Of a DNA stretch of 64,000 nt, positions 55,201 to 64,000 are shown piece by piece. The first letter of the stretch is position 1; each line of letters starts with the position of its first letter. The stretch comes from Reticulitermes speratus (lineage: Eukaryota > Arthropoda > Insecta > Blattodea > Rhinotermitidae): NCBI GenBank assembly GCA_021186555.1, contig JAJKFL010000005.1, positions 8,893,178 to 8,957,177 of the forward strand. Reading direction: 5' to 3'. Both the position numbers and the translations under genes were made by a program. Below the pieces are notes generated by a model that was not told the origin of the DNA, ran no database searches, and saw only the letters and a list, made by a program, of their open reading frames with translations.

Positions 55201-58200
55201 GGTGGAAGTTTCATCTGGTTGTAGGTTACAGGAAATTGAATGAGAATGTGGTCTCTGATTCCTTTCTGTTGCCAAACCTGGAGAGTGGATGCCATCATTT
55301 CTCGGGGGTGAGGCGTTTCAGCATCATGGGTATGAACAGCACTTATTACCAAATGCCATTGAGTTTGAGAAGCCAAAGATATATGGCTTTCACAACTTCT
55401 TTTGCTGCATACAAATTCATAAGAATGCCTACAGGAATTTTACTGGCAAATGTATTTTGAATTTAGAGACTGACCAACATTTGAGGGACATCAGATTCAA
55501 ATGTTTCTTTAAGTACCTTGACAACTTGCTTATATATTTCAGGACATGGGAGGAACAGTTGAGAGAAGTTTCATTTCCTGGTTGGGCCTGCATCATGTCT
55601 CAGATGGTTAGTTGCTGGCCTCTTGGTATGGAGGCCTGGGTTCAGTCCCAGGCCAGTCCATGTGGGATGGCTGAAGTGGCAATGGGACAGGTTTTTCTCC
55701 AAGTACTTTCATTTTCCCCTGTCATTATTATTCCACCAATGCTCTATGCTCATTCCTTTATCTAGCACTGATGCTATGTAATCTCACCAATTGACAGCAT
55801 TGTTAAATAACACACCCAAAAAAATACCAAGCTGCACATTGCAGATTTTACCTTGAACCCCATGAAAATAACGTTGGGGCTGAAGAAGATTGATTTTATG
55901 GGTCATGTCGTAGCAGTCATGGGTCCTGTTTCAGAGAAGCTGGATAGGATCCATGCCATTCAAGCTTCGCCTCTGTGATAGTCGTAAAACATATTTGGCA
56001 CATCCTGGAAATGGAAGCTCTCAAATGTGATTCATCCTGAGTTTTGCCCACATTGCCAAACCCCTGAATAACATGAACTGAAAAAAAAATGCCCAAGTTT
56101 GGGACAGGTTGGACACAGAAGCCTGGCAGAATGTCAAGCATCAGGGATCTTAGGTACAAAGAGGAAGCACTCTAGATCAAAAGGATGAGAGGTTGCCACA
56201 GGCCATCCTAACAAGTCCTGGGACATGGTTCAGGACTGTGTTAATCTGTATCAGTATGGTAGAGACTGGGTGGTCCACTTTCATATAACTGACTGCCCAT
56301 TGTACAACTTGAGGCCCTTGTGCATTGTGTGAATGATCTGAAGTTCTATAAAACTTAGGTTTATTGATACAGTTGAGCTGAAGTACACATGGTGCTTTTG
56401 TTACTCCCTTTTGAAGGCTTTTTATGTGTATTATTTGTCAAAATATGTTAGTTGAATGGTTTTCATACACCACAAGGAGACAAATTTTATTTTATGAAAC
56501 TTAGTTGTTCCATTGGCAGTGGGTGTTTTAATAATGGAAACATTCAGATGATGGGTTGCAGATATTGGTTATAAATAGAGTATACATGTATGTATACCAA
56601 TAACTAAGTGTAAAGTGTTACATAGTTTCTAGGCACAAATTTGTCTACTCCATACTGTGAAAAATCCCACTACCCTTATTTTGAAATCCATTTCATGATA
56701 AATAAGGTTGCTTATATTTTACATAGAAAAACAATTTTACTCACAGTGGGTTTTGATTATTATATGTGGTTGCAATCAGTTCAGTTCAGGCCATTGGTGT
56801 TACTGTCTTCAGCCCCCTGTGGGATAACTAAAATGAAAATTCTGGTACCTCACTGTGTATACACGTGATGATGTCAACCACAGGCACTTTTCTGGTGTTG
56901 CACACAGTTCCTGTTTCTGTCCTAAGGAAAGGGATTATTCTGAATGTGTATGTGCAAAAAATTTTTATTTATTTTGATGATAAAAATTGTCAGTTTGTCA
57001 TTAATGTTTATCCTATCAGTGCTAGGAAATTGTCAATTTGTCACTAATATTTAACCCATCAATGCTTCTTCTTCTTCTTCTTCTTCTTCTTCCATGGCGT
57101 TACAGCCCGAGGTGGGCCAAAGCCTCCTTCTTTTTGGGATTTCATCCCGAAGGTTTTCCTAGTCGGTAAGTGTAGTGAGTGACTGGCTCACTGACCGCAC
57201 AAGTTTTTGCTCAATCCTGATGAGACTGCCAGAGCCATCTGGCAGGCAGTCAGGAGACTTGGGTGAGAAATGGCCGCTTGAATTTTGTTTACGGACATTA
57301 CTGGTTCTATTCATGCCCGAAGGTTCTTTTACATGCCATAAATCTACGACATGGGGTCGACGGCTTTACTTCCCCTCCGAAGGAAGTGGTGCTCCGGATT
57401 TTTATCACCCTTAAAAATCCATCGCCCTCGGTCGGGATCAAACCCGCGAACCTTGGGTCCAGTGGCGAGCATGCTAACCACTAGTCCACCGAGGGTGACA
57501 ACCCATCAATGCTAGAAGATTTAAATTACTTTAAATAATCTGAGGATCATAGGTGATAACAGTAGTTATGTTACTCACCCTGGTACACTCAAAACTTGAG
57601 CCAGCACCCCCATTATCACATCAAGCTCAACATAAATTTCATTCACTGCCATTGGTTTCCAAGGCTGCTGGATTTTTACAAACACCCTCATCCCTTCCAT
57701 TTTATGAATGTTAATGTGCAAGTGTCAGTAAGGTGAGATTTATTAATAATTGATACATTCATTATTTCACTGTTGCACAGCACTACAACACAAATATTCA
57801 TGAGGAGTTTACTATCCATGTATTAGATAGAACTCTTCTATTCAAATCCTTTCCAATACATCAGTTGTCATTTTGCTTACCACTGACACTATCAGCAACC
57901 ATAGAGTGAATCAAGTGAATGGGGTGAAACATTGCACCAAGGGTCATTAATGTTTTCAGAAATTCTTGCAGATTTACATCTGTTTCATTACAGGATTTTG
58001 CAGTGCATATTCACACATGCAGGAGAGAATTACGAATAGACATACATGCAGTGTATCTACATTCGGGCACAAACATAAGTTATATGAGATATTTCTGTAA
58101 AAAGGCTTCAGATTCAGAATGTTGCATTTGTTCACAACACAGTATGCAATTTTACAGATGTCCTTGTACTGGGTGTGGGAGACACCAGGGACAGTTCTCA

Positions 58201-58426
58201 GATGAATTCAAGCATCCTTTCCTTCATGGCAAAATATCACATCAGTGTTGAAGTATTAACTACAGAACAAGCCTGTGCTACATTCAACTTCTTGAATGCT
58301 GAGAGGAGGTGTATTGCAGGTGCTCTAATCCCACCGCTCACACTGCGACCTACAGAGGATGATGTGATCATGTCTAAACGGAGATACAAACGCTTATATG
58401 AAAGTAGTGATGATGACATTTTTTAA
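40286..58426 (+). CDS. NDUFAF3: Complex I assembly factor NDUFAF3 homologue (4 coding exons)
   Basis: Exons: 40286-40344, 41922-42045, 43193-43337 and 58158-58426, with GT-AG introns (donors GTCAGT, GTAACA, GTAAGA; acceptors CATTAG, TTACAG, TTACAG). Phases match; 597 nt gives 198 aa (human 184). Exon 1 gives a basic, hydroxylated presequence (MAFVLRNLVRSNTVALKRY), typical of mitochondrial import. The DUF498/Mth938-like domain then follows: LMIDSYSQVGFRLNNGLYVL, GPMAIFPRTVLSWNV, EDSLILFCLLEPKI, VLVLGVGD, and ACATFNFLNAERRCIAGALI. The family works with NDUFAF4 in the mitochondrion to assemble the Q module of complex I. The C-terminal charged extension (KRRYKRLYESSDDD) is longer than I expect. 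No defects in the coding exons. Intron 3 is 14.8 kb and contains a complete errantivirus-type provirus in the same orientation. Confidence 0.92.
43900..44137 (-). mobile_element. SINE, family A (minus), in NDUFAF3 intron 3
   Basis: The right end carries the tRNA-like head in minus orientation (GTAGTCAGTATAGCCACTAG, with box-B region GGGGTTCAACTCC). The left part corresponds to the middle of the family (CTAGATGGAGGTGAGTGGTC). The 3'-most segment is missing. Confidence 0.75.
44354..44613. mobile_element. Foldback, type F, with hammerhead-like cores
   Basis: Same arms as 19947-20135 (TTCAATATAGTCTTCTCGGG ... CCCGAGAAGACTATATTGAA), each with CTGAGGATGGGGAC and GUCCCC-GAAA. A longer, also palindromic centre is present (TTTAACATACAGCTCGT / ACGAGCTGTATGTTAAA). 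It lies in NDUFAF3 intron 3, 450 bp upstream of the provirus. Confidence 0.8.
45063..45754 (+). repeat. 5' LTR
   Basis: It contains a degenerate TATA-like box (TATATTAA, 45520-45527), a polyadenylation signal AATAAA (45613-45618) and an internal array of about six 34-36-bp units (45309-45505, GAGCAGTTGGTTGTAAGCC type). Compared with the 3' LTR, the TATA box is altered by one base. Confidence 0.95.
45756..45771 (+). promoter_or_regulatory. Primer-binding site, tRNA-Leu type
   Basis: One base after the 5' LTR, TGGTGTCAG matches the complement of CCA plus the 3' end of tRNA-Leu. Over 16 bases, 13 agree with the complement of the tRNA-Leu(CAA) gene at 6832-6950 with CCA added. Confidence 0.7.
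46092..46097 (+). promoter_or_regulatory. Candidate splice donor for env mRNA
   Basis: AAA/GTGAGT, close to the donor consensus, lies 19 bp before the gag start codon. It could join to the acceptor at 52171-52172 to make a spliced env message, as gypsy-type errantiviruses do. Confidence 0.5.
46111..47064 (+). pseudogene. gag: gag (broken by two nonsense codons)
   Basis: A single frame of 317 codons with in-frame stops at codons 145 (46543-46545) and 246 (46846-46848). The N-terminal part is a helical capsid-like region. The C-terminal part has two CCHC zinc knuckles, CSNCNKLGHVASRC (before the second stop) and CYNCQGKGHFARHC (after it), followed by basic residues. The first ATG after the leader was used as start. 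Gag would form the particle and bind genomic RNA; this copy cannot make full-length protein without stop-codon readthrough. Confidence 0.88.
47964..48366 (+). mobile_element. tRNA-derived SINE, family C, inside pol
   Basis: 403 bp with 11-bp target duplication TACAGGTTGCC (47953-47963, 48367-48377). The head CTAGTGGTTAGCGTGCTCGC (box A) and GGGTTCGATCC (box B) is tRNA-like, and the 3' tail is TTATTA-type. A second family C copy lies at 57067-57499. It is younger than the provirus it interrupts. Confidence 0.93.
48682..50002 (-). mobile_element. Mariner-like (IS630/Tc1 superfamily) transposon inside pol RT
   Basis: 1321 bp flanked by TA (48680-48681, 50003-50004). The terminal inverted repeats begin CAGGGTGTCTACAAAGAAAC and CAGGGTGTCTACAATGAAAC. 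The transposase is on the minus strand, opposite to pol. The element splits the reverse transcriptase between motif A and the catalytic FLDD. The ends resemble those of the MITE at 27911 only in the first bases (CAGGGT). Confidence 0.95.
48801..49831 (-). pseudogene. Mariner-like transposase with DUF4817-type N terminus (frameshifted)
   Basis: About 343 codons. It starts at 49829-49831, with a stop at codon 5 (49817-49819). The N-terminal helix-turn-helix reads VWFSEFKSIVRVQREFCRVY, followed by a second HTH (SIRRASRELQMPRATVHKVL). The catalytic residues are D in FSDEATFH, D in FQQDGAPPH, and D in PPRSPDITPLDFFLWG. I count 36 residues between the second and third D. A one-base frame change near 49300 splits the protein between the first and second catalytic Asp. 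It would excise and insert DNA at TA sites. The family is very common in arthropods. Not functional as read. Confidence 0.9.
52171..52172 (+). promoter_or_regulatory. Candidate splice acceptor for env
   Basis: TTTGTTTGTTCTATTTACAG ends one base before the env ATG. A pyrimidine-rich tract and CAG immediately before env is what a spliced subgenomic env mRNA needs. Confidence 0.6.
52174..54156 (+). CDS. env: env, insect errantivirus envelope glycoprotein (F-protein-like), uninterrupted
   Basis: 660 codons with no stop or frame break. Residues about 5-24 form a hydrophobic signal peptide. A furin-type site, RKKR, lies at 128-131, followed by FNFVGELSKILFGTMDEDD, which has the features of the fusion region in baculovirus F-like proteins; errantivirus Env proteins are known relatives of these. 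A long helical region follows, then several Cys and N-glycosylation sites. The transmembrane segment is about 573-589, with a cytoplasmic tail of about 70 residues. It would be membrane-anchored and proteolytically processed. It is placed after pol and just behind a splice acceptor. Intactness contrasts with gag and pol. I cannot tell from sequence whether it is expressed or fusogenic. Confidence 0.9.
   Translation: MRHQNLAIVIVIISLATLINVVALTDLGYSLEKYNDSPGIYYESKGVAVVYNNAWRTIVYVDLNNIDNETLMLRQYVHHVDMLCQKTSVKNLTGCAHFDTDTRERLNQITRTENLLKEIMGQQTGGIRKKRGVFNFVGELSKILFGTMDEDDAKYYNEQIKLFEQNSEDMTSLLKQQLYVVKSSLGAVNNTLADVEYNEGLLKEGMNKINQCMSTLKSETVERMNLVGAKVEVEGHLLRASNAMTALQRDLDLLINSVINAQKGVLQPQVISPVTLMEVLIKSITAFPKDTTLPFTLSKDSVHLILRLCELQVYIKNGILGYVISLPLVNRENFNIYRLILIPFPIDRTKYLYIDTGKSFLWIDQARQYYFMTEKEWEDSCKLVNTMSYVCKQNQPLLSSHLHENCMVKLLEPRGAVPSSCDKHIVEISSSIWTQLTNNKWIYFIPTSESVTILCMERPPVDLVVSGIGKLGLSANCKGFGKSALFQTHTILNVDNQGYESDFIAKVNLEYDCCEELDMKLNISTPHLNTSYRHIVSHLDDLKIASHKVSEVENMIREQEWKRLHTSAHNTYSVLVYVCLIAIGLYVVYKLYNCFKGRVNFVKVITDTAGSGNIVNIKIHTSNESLAMAQEDVPLQEMKQPTDEAKPRRSNRLRNAKSCF
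54190..54200 (+). promoter_or_regulatory. Polypurine tract
   Basis: AGGGGGGGAGG directly abuts the 3' LTR; it would prime plus-strand synthesis. Confidence 0.9.
54201..54893 (+). repeat. 3' LTR
   Basis: 693 bp. It has a consensus TATA box (TATATAAA, 54655-54662), better than that of the 5' LTR, and AATAAA at 54748-54753. One internal 34-36-bp unit lacks four bases relative to the 5' LTR. In this position it could drive transcription into the rest of NDUFAF3 intron 3. Confidence 0.95.
54940..56230 (+). pseudogene. Decayed gypsy-type reverse transcriptase, a second element
   Basis: In shifting frames: VRPLLSRAALCSYVEDLLQK then GVIQHRSCNYPSPAILVPKG (RT N-terminal), YRKLNENVVSDSFLLPNLE, a degenerate catalytic strand FKYLDNLLIYF (YLDD altered to YLDN), and LHIADFTLNPMKITLGLKKI then DFMGHVV. 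The order matches Ty3/gypsy pol. No LTRs were recognised. It is far more degraded than the provirus at 45063 and unlike it in sequence, so it is an older insertion of a different family. Split by a SINE at about 55585-55828. Confidence 0.75.
55585..55828 (+). mobile_element. SINE, family D, inside the decayed reverse transcriptase
   Basis: CATGTCTCAGATGGTTAGTT (head), CAGTCCATGTGGGATGG, GGGACAGGTTTTTCTCCAAG and a 3' AATTGACAGCATTGTTAAAT with an A-rich tail match 8461-8745. The RT reading resumes directly after it (AAGCTGCACATTGCAGATTT). Confidence 0.7.
56231..57066. other. NDUFAF3 intron 3, no recognisable feature
   Basis: No repeat-family match or coding evidence. The last 14 bases (57053-57066) are the target duplication of the next SINE. 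Confidence 0.4.
57067..57499 (-). mobile_element. tRNA-derived SINE, family C (minus) with 14-bp target duplication
   Basis: 433 bp between AACCCATCAATGCT at 57053-57066 and 57500-57513. The head is at the right on the minus strand (CTCGGTGGACTAGTGGTTAG; GGGTTTGATCCC). The (GAA)n tail is at the left. It is homologous to 47964-48366. Confidence 0.93.
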
Positions 58427-61400
58427 TGGATAGCATATTCAGGTACTGTTTTTGTCCTGTAGTTTTGGTGTCAGAATGACAGTCGTAGATGTTATCCATG
58501 TCTGTAGTTGCCCATCCATTGCAGTCTGTTTAACATGAACTAATAATGATACTTGTGTATACTTTTATGGCATATTGGCTTTACAGCCAATTAAAATTAC
58601 TGCTTGGTATATGTAGGCATGCTGTTTTGATGACAGGCTTCAGAAATGGGATCTTGCTCTTCTGTGCTGCGTAAAATACCAGAAGAGTGAAGGTCTCATT
58701 TACACTGTGGCAGAAGCCTGAAATCACACAAGGCTTCAGAAATGTTTGCAGTAAAACTTACAGACCGTGCCCCATTTTGACTGTTTTCATTGCATCACAC
58801 TTACCATGTTAGGTGGAATTCTATTAATTTGTGAACACTTTTCATGTTACATTCCCCATCACTCTTCTGTCTGTGATCAGTTCAAGTTCCAGCCATCAAA
58901 ATGCAACAGCATCTATATAAATTAACAGTTTATTATCGAACACCAACATGTTGCAACTGGATCCGGCCATCGTCAAGAGGCTGCCTTCCAAACACCTGTA
59001 GCTACAAAAGTTAACATTTATGTGTACTATTTTAAAATATCTGCAGTCCTTGCCTTAGACCGTTTTGAGTATTCGCTTATTAGGTAGTTAAAACATGACC
59101 ATGAACTTGGAGAGTATCAGCAATGTATATCAGAACCAACAGTCACAGTTACACTTCCCATGCAGCACAGTAGTTATTTGCGAACAATGTATGTTACATA
59201 CGTTTCAGACCAGTCTGTGAAAGGACAAAAGCCGTGTGTATGTCTGATGTTAGAATTTCCACAACACACTAAGGGGGCCACCACCGTTGCTGCCTAAAGG
59301 AGCAAGACACCGATTGGCTAGGATGACCAGTTTTGATCAGTGAAAAAAAGAGGACACTATCTGAAACAATGTCATATCCTTACTGCCTCCTGCAGCCTCC
59401 TCTGGATATAGCTAATCTCTTAACCTTTGGCTAACGTAATATAAACGTTTGGATGTATAATGCTTATGTTCCCTAGCTATAATGGACTTTTATTTGCTAT
59501 GGAATATATTAATGGAGAAGAAAATGTTTTGTGTATACAGTATTGACATGCAGAAAAGAAATGACACAGTAAGTGGATACAACAATATTGACTTACCTAT
59601 TGTTGAGTACTTCTATGTCTGTTATGCCAGTTCCTGCACCTGCATTCTTGTTTGAAGATTTTATCTACCTAAGCAGAGTTGGCTGTTTTAGGAGATATTT
59701 GTAGTGTTAAAGGCATGCATAAACATTTATATCGTACTGGAGAAGAGAGCCCCCGTCGTAGCTTCAGTGGTAACTCTGTTTCTTTCGTCTGTCACCTGTG
59801 CATTTATGAAGGTAAATAAACTTTCAGCATTCGCATTTGTGACTGGGAAGGTAATGGAAAAGTTTCTAAGCATTTGGAATGGCAGTCTGCATTACATTTC
59901 TTTTGAAGTGTTTAACCCACTTGTCAATAATTGATGCACTTTTGAAATCCTCGTCATTTTGAGCATTTTAAACAAAAGTCTTTGGGTTAGACAACTGGTC
60001 AAAACATTTTATACTATCCATTATCACATCTCAGTCCCTCAAGTATTTTGTGGTAGATTGAACATCACCAAATGAAAGCATCTTACTTAAACTCATCCAG
60101 CAAAATAATTGGTGCATTTCTGCAGTTACTTGGTACACACTTTGTACACAGAAGAAGCTTCTGTCATTAACAGATCAATTTCTCCAGTCTGTCTCTCTTT
60201 GCTTTGCTTAGGACCTCCCATACTGAATTTCTTTCCATTTCCATTTCCTTGGTTTGTTTATGGAACATTGACATTATGGAATGAACATCGTCAGATATGC
60301 TTCTAGTAACTTATTTTAAAAGAATGTCGTCAGTATTACTGGTGGATTAGATTCAGTCAGAAAAAGATTTAAACCCATGAAACATCTATAGTAACAATTG
60401 GATGGCACAGAAGGGTCATGCCGTGTTACAATAACGATCTGTAATTTCTGTCAACACATTTGTAACTCTTGAGATTTTATCTTCTTACTTTGTGTATGGA
60501 GGAATAAAAGTAGATGTTCATTATGGTGCAGTATATGTACACAGTCAATGTATGTGCCCCATCCATGCTATATACATTTGTGAAGGATGTGTTGGACAAC
60601 CAGCAGTGATTATTTCTTTAATTCATGATTCAAGGCGTGGAAGGTTTTTTTTAGAGTGACTGATTCCTCAAAAATTAGTTTTTTATTGTCACCAGAGAAT
60701 GTAACACACTCTGTAAGGAAGACATGATCTTTTGATGTTTGTGTAACACAGTTTGTTGTCAGTCCTCATTTTTTATTTGATATGCCATTCAGATCAATCA
60801 ATTTTGATTCAATGCCATGAACTTTATGAAAATGTTTGTGTCACAATGTGGAATAGTTTTTGTGAACCATGATTACTGCCATCTGTTGACACACCTAAGG
60901 AGGATATCTCATTTAAATCCTAAATTGCCATATCAGCAGAATGTTGAGCCAGCACATTATTTACAATGGCTTTCGTTTTTGTTCTTCACAGGAAGCCTTT
61001 CTGGCTGTTTCTGAGTCAGAACATGTTACTTGATTTAATTTGGAAGTGCAGTCAATAGACGTGTTTGGTAAGTGACGTTTTATAACCTGAAGTGACAAGG
61101 TTGCTTCTGTTGCTGTAACCTGTTCTTCTGTTTTATTTTTCTGTCTTGAATTTTGTTTAATAGAGAACTCGCTCACCCTTGGAGTATTACAACATGCCTG
61201 GATTTCTTTCTTGTGCTTGGTCTTGTTGACATGTGCTTGCAAATCAGAACTTCCTCAAACAAACATAAACAGGACAGAACAAGGCCCAAGGCAAAACAAA
61301 AACAATGCTGTACAATTTAATTTTATTAAAAGTCAAGGTTAGAAAGAAAAGAAATACAAAATTTGACACATTGTTATAACAGATATGTTTGAACTCGTGA

Positions 61401-61861
61401 TAAGGACATGTTAATGGATAAAGTACCAGTGAAAATATGATTAACAGGAAACATTTCTTTTCTAAATAGGTCAGTGTTTCTGCAGACAGCATTAGCAGTT
61501 GATGCACATCTAGCAGGAGGACATCTTTTTCATGAACAGCCAACATTGAACATACAAACTTTCTCAGATATCAAGTAGGAACCCAGTGACATATAACACA
61601 TCCTCAAGGAAAGGACAGAATTAATTTAATAAAAGAATGTGTGTGTGTGTGTGTGTGTGTGGCCTCTTACATAAGGTATGCAAATTTTAAGTGGTATAAT
61701 ACATTAGCATAGCTATAATGGATGTGGGAAAAGAAACGAGTACAAGAGTGCTGGGAACTTATGCTGGATGTGCTCCAGTTTGTTGGCCTCAGTGGGCATT
61801 ATGGAATCCCTGGAATCACACATGACAGAGACATACCATAATTTAGCTCTAAGATAAACTG
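58427..61861. other. 3' flank of NDUFAF3; no further gene recognised
   Basis: Probably begins with the NDUFAF3 3' UTR; AATAAA occurs at 59815-59820 and 60503-60508. A decayed hammerhead-like piece (minus strand, about 58937-58982, TTGACGATGGCC...CAACATGTTGG) is present with a broken core. Remaining open frames show no family. Confidence 0.4.
61638..61661. repeat. (TG)n microsatellite
   Basis: Twelve TG units. Confidence 0.95.
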
Positions 61862-62397
61862 TAAAAGGTAAAGTTCACACTAGAATAGGTCGTGAAGGCC
61901 CAGAGGGGGAGTAGAGGTACAGCTCTACTCCTTCTTTAAACTTAAATGACCAACGTTTGCATATGCTAACACACATAAAAAACCACCCCTAGAAATTAAT
62001 TTTATGTATTCAGACAACAAGGAAATTTACTATATTTTTAAGACATGCTGCATAATCTCTTGTTTTATTTTCCAAAAAATGCCGTTTATGTCATAATTTT
62101 ATCTTTTTCTGTTCAAATAATACGTTTTTCATAAACCAGGTGCTAAAATTTAAATACCCACCCAGTTGTTTAAAGGTTAACCTCGGTGCTGGATGACGGA
62201 GGGTTGTCAGTGCCACACCCCAACCGCTTAACCCCCGGGAAGGAGCCCTGGTACCCATTGTACAGGAGGCTGAATGGACCCCAGGGCCAATCTGGATGGG
62301 TGTGGAGAAGAGAAAATCTCTTGCCTCCACCGGGGTTTGAACCCCAAACCGTCTATCCTGTAGGGAATCACTATACTGACTGTGTTATCCCAGCCCC
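61862..62397 (-). mobile_element. SINE, family A (minus), split by a TTAA MITE
   Basis: Left piece 61862-61939 is the family's 3' end (GTGAAGGCCCAGAGGGGGAG, then TACAGCTCTACTCCTTCTTT). Right piece 62181-62397 continues with CCTCGGTGCTGGATGACGGA through the tRNA-like head. Placed together they are colinear with 2735-3010; the join falls in the TTTAACC of the family consensus. Confidence 0.85.
61940..62176. mobile_element. TTAA-type MITE nested in a SINE
   Basis: 237 bp with TTAA at 61936-61939 and 62177-62180. The ends read ACTTAAATGACC and, from the right, CCTTTAAACAACTGGG. It is homologous to 33046-33281 in the opposite orientation. The interrupted SINE proves the exact boundaries. Confidence 0.88.
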
Positions 62398-64000
62398 TTT
62401 CTCAAGGACAATGTTATAGATATTAGGTTTTTAATTAATATCTGCAAGTAAGGCTTTGTGGGCTGATAACAGAGAGGTTGTGTAGGGTAAGGTCATGATT
62501 ATTTTGAGGACTGAGAAACTTCATGTAATGAAAGCCATTGCAGCAGAATGGTAGACATTAACTTGCAGTAGTCATACTGTTACCATGAAACCGTTGTAAT
62601 GTGTCATAAGATTTTCCTTTTAAGTTTCCTGAGAAATAAAGGACAGTTAATTTATTTCTTAGCAATTCATAGTTGACGATACAATCATAGACTTTGAACG
62701 GTTTGTATGGGAGCCATTCATGAAAATTAGCCTTGGACTTCTTTGTGTCAAATTTCTCTCAATTAAGTAATCTGAAAAACTCCATTTTTTATTAGGAAAT
62801 GATCTGGCATGATTAATGAGGTTGTAGAGCTCTCTTACAAAAATATTCTGTACTTTCTTTCCACAGAAATTACTCCATTGTATTTTGTTCTCTTAATTTC
62901 TTTGGGTTGCATCACATCATTTTATGACTTACAGAAAAGTGTAAACACTGTATCTTGTTCATTTTGTAGAAGATTTCAAAATTCTTTTACTTTAGTGACA
63001 CAAGATGTTTTATTTGCGATGCCATTGGTTGTTGGCCTTTTTACAACTCCTGCTCCATTTTTACAGTTCCTTAAACCCACAAACCTGTAATAAAAACCAG
63101 TTTTTCAAAGTCTGATGATTACTTTAATTGACAGAGGAAGCGAATGCCAATATTTACAACAGGCCACAAAAATAAAGTTATTTAGCCAGCTATTATATCA
63201 ATATTTTTCTTATTCATAAATGTAGGTGTAAAAACGTAGAAAATGAAAAACTTGCCTGGGGCCCACACTTATTGGGAATGTAGCACTTCTTTAGTTTGTG
63301 CTAGTTTCTTACCATCTAAGTTGTTGAAATAAGAATGTACTTCTGTGTTTAGTGGATATGCCTCCAATGCTTTTTGCTGAAATACCATTCAAGTGTTCAG
63401 TCATAACTCATGCCCTGTCATATATTTGAGTTACAGTAACTTGAAAACTAAATTTTGCAAGTGTTTAAATACACCATCAGAACTTCAGTTTGCACAGACA
63501 TCAGTAAAACTAACAAGTCTTTCCTCAACTGTACCATCATGAATGTATGTCAACACTGAGAATAACTCATTTGAATGTCAGAAGTCTCATCCAACAGTTT
63601 GTTTTCAGATTTCATCTATTGTCACTTTGTGGAAGACATTAATCAGATTGTTTTTAATGGCTGATGATGTGCCTTTGAAAAAGTGATTGTTTCTAAATGG
63701 TCATCAGTAAAACTCAACTGTAAATGTAAAGCCCTTGTGCTGAATTAAACACCATAGTATGATGACATTGACAATACAATCCTAATCTTTAAATTGCATA
63801 TGTTTTATATAGTTGTTCTGCTAAGAGGTGAATCAGATTTACTATGACCTAAAACAGAACTTTCGATTTTATCATCATAATATGACATAAGTAATTTTGG
63901 AATATGCTTTTTATGAAATCTTTTATTGTTTTCTGAGTTATGAGATTTAAGTTGATTTTCAAAAGTGTTGTCACTTATTTGGCAGTTGAGAATGTGAGGC
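62398..64000. other. No recognisable feature
   Basis: AT-rich sequence. An open frame at 62809-63090 is hydrophobic but has no family resemblance or splice context that I can support. Confidence 0.4.

Noticed and set aside
58937..58982. Hammerhead ribozyme on the minus strand downstream of NDUFAF3
   Set aside because: The core reads CUUGACGA and GCAAC in place of CUGANGA and GAAAC; at best a decayed relic.

Overview
The window looks like nuclear DNA of an insect with a large, transposon-rich genome. A polyneopteran (cockroach, termite or grasshopper type) is my guess, from the mix of repeats and the intron sizes; I cannot confirm the species. Two conserved single-copy genes can be assembled exon by exon, and both look intact. 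One, on the minus strand (29552-36939, 5 coding exons, 237 aa), is a phosducin-like protein 3 / viral-IAP-associated factor homologue (PDCL3/viaf). The other, on the plus strand (40286-58426, 4 coding exons, 198 aa), is a homologue of the mitochondrial complex I assembly factor NDUFAF3. They are head to head, about 3.3 kb apart. An intron-containing tRNA-Leu(CAA) gene lies at 6832-6950.

Almost everything else is mobile or repetitive. 1-29 kb has no protein gene I can recognise. It holds four families of tRNA-derived SINEs, C-terminal relics of LINEs, pogo/Tigger and mariner-like transposase relics, several MITEs, inverted-repeat elements carrying hammerhead-ribozyme-like cores, and two tandem arrays (44-bp unit at 9640-10856; 51-bp unit at 12346-13676). 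29.5-37 kb is PDCL3. Its last intron holds a 58-59-bp minisatellite, interrupted by a pogo-like element, and a TTAA-flanked MITE. 37-40 kb, between the two genes, is largely occupied by a hammerhead-bearing element and a foldback repeat.

From 40 to 58.4 kb lies NDUFAF3. Its 14.8-kb third intron contains, in the same orientation, a full-length errantivirus-type Ty3/gypsy provirus (45063-54893). The provirus has TTCC target duplications, 692/693-bp LTRs about 2% diverged, a tRNA-Leu-type primer site, a G-rich polypurine tract, broken gag and pol, and an uninterrupted 660-codon env. Its pol is split by a tRNA-SINE (11-bp target duplication) and by a 1.3-kb mariner-like transposon (TA duplication). 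Next to it lies an older, decayed gypsy-type reverse transcriptase, itself split by another SINE. After NDUFAF3 (58.4-64 kb) I see only repeats, including a SINE split by a TTAA MITE.

The observation I find most worth pursuing is the family of inverted-repeat elements carrying type-I hammerhead ribozyme cores (CUGANGA, stem II, GAAA, short stem III, UH). The best copies are at 39526-39570, 11822-11861 and 17213-17257. They also share a GTGCATTTnGTTGGTT motif downstream. Such ribozymes are known from Penelope-like retroelements, but the repeated opposed (foldback) arrangement here is striking. All coordinates, pairings and splice sites were read by eye; no search or folding program was run.
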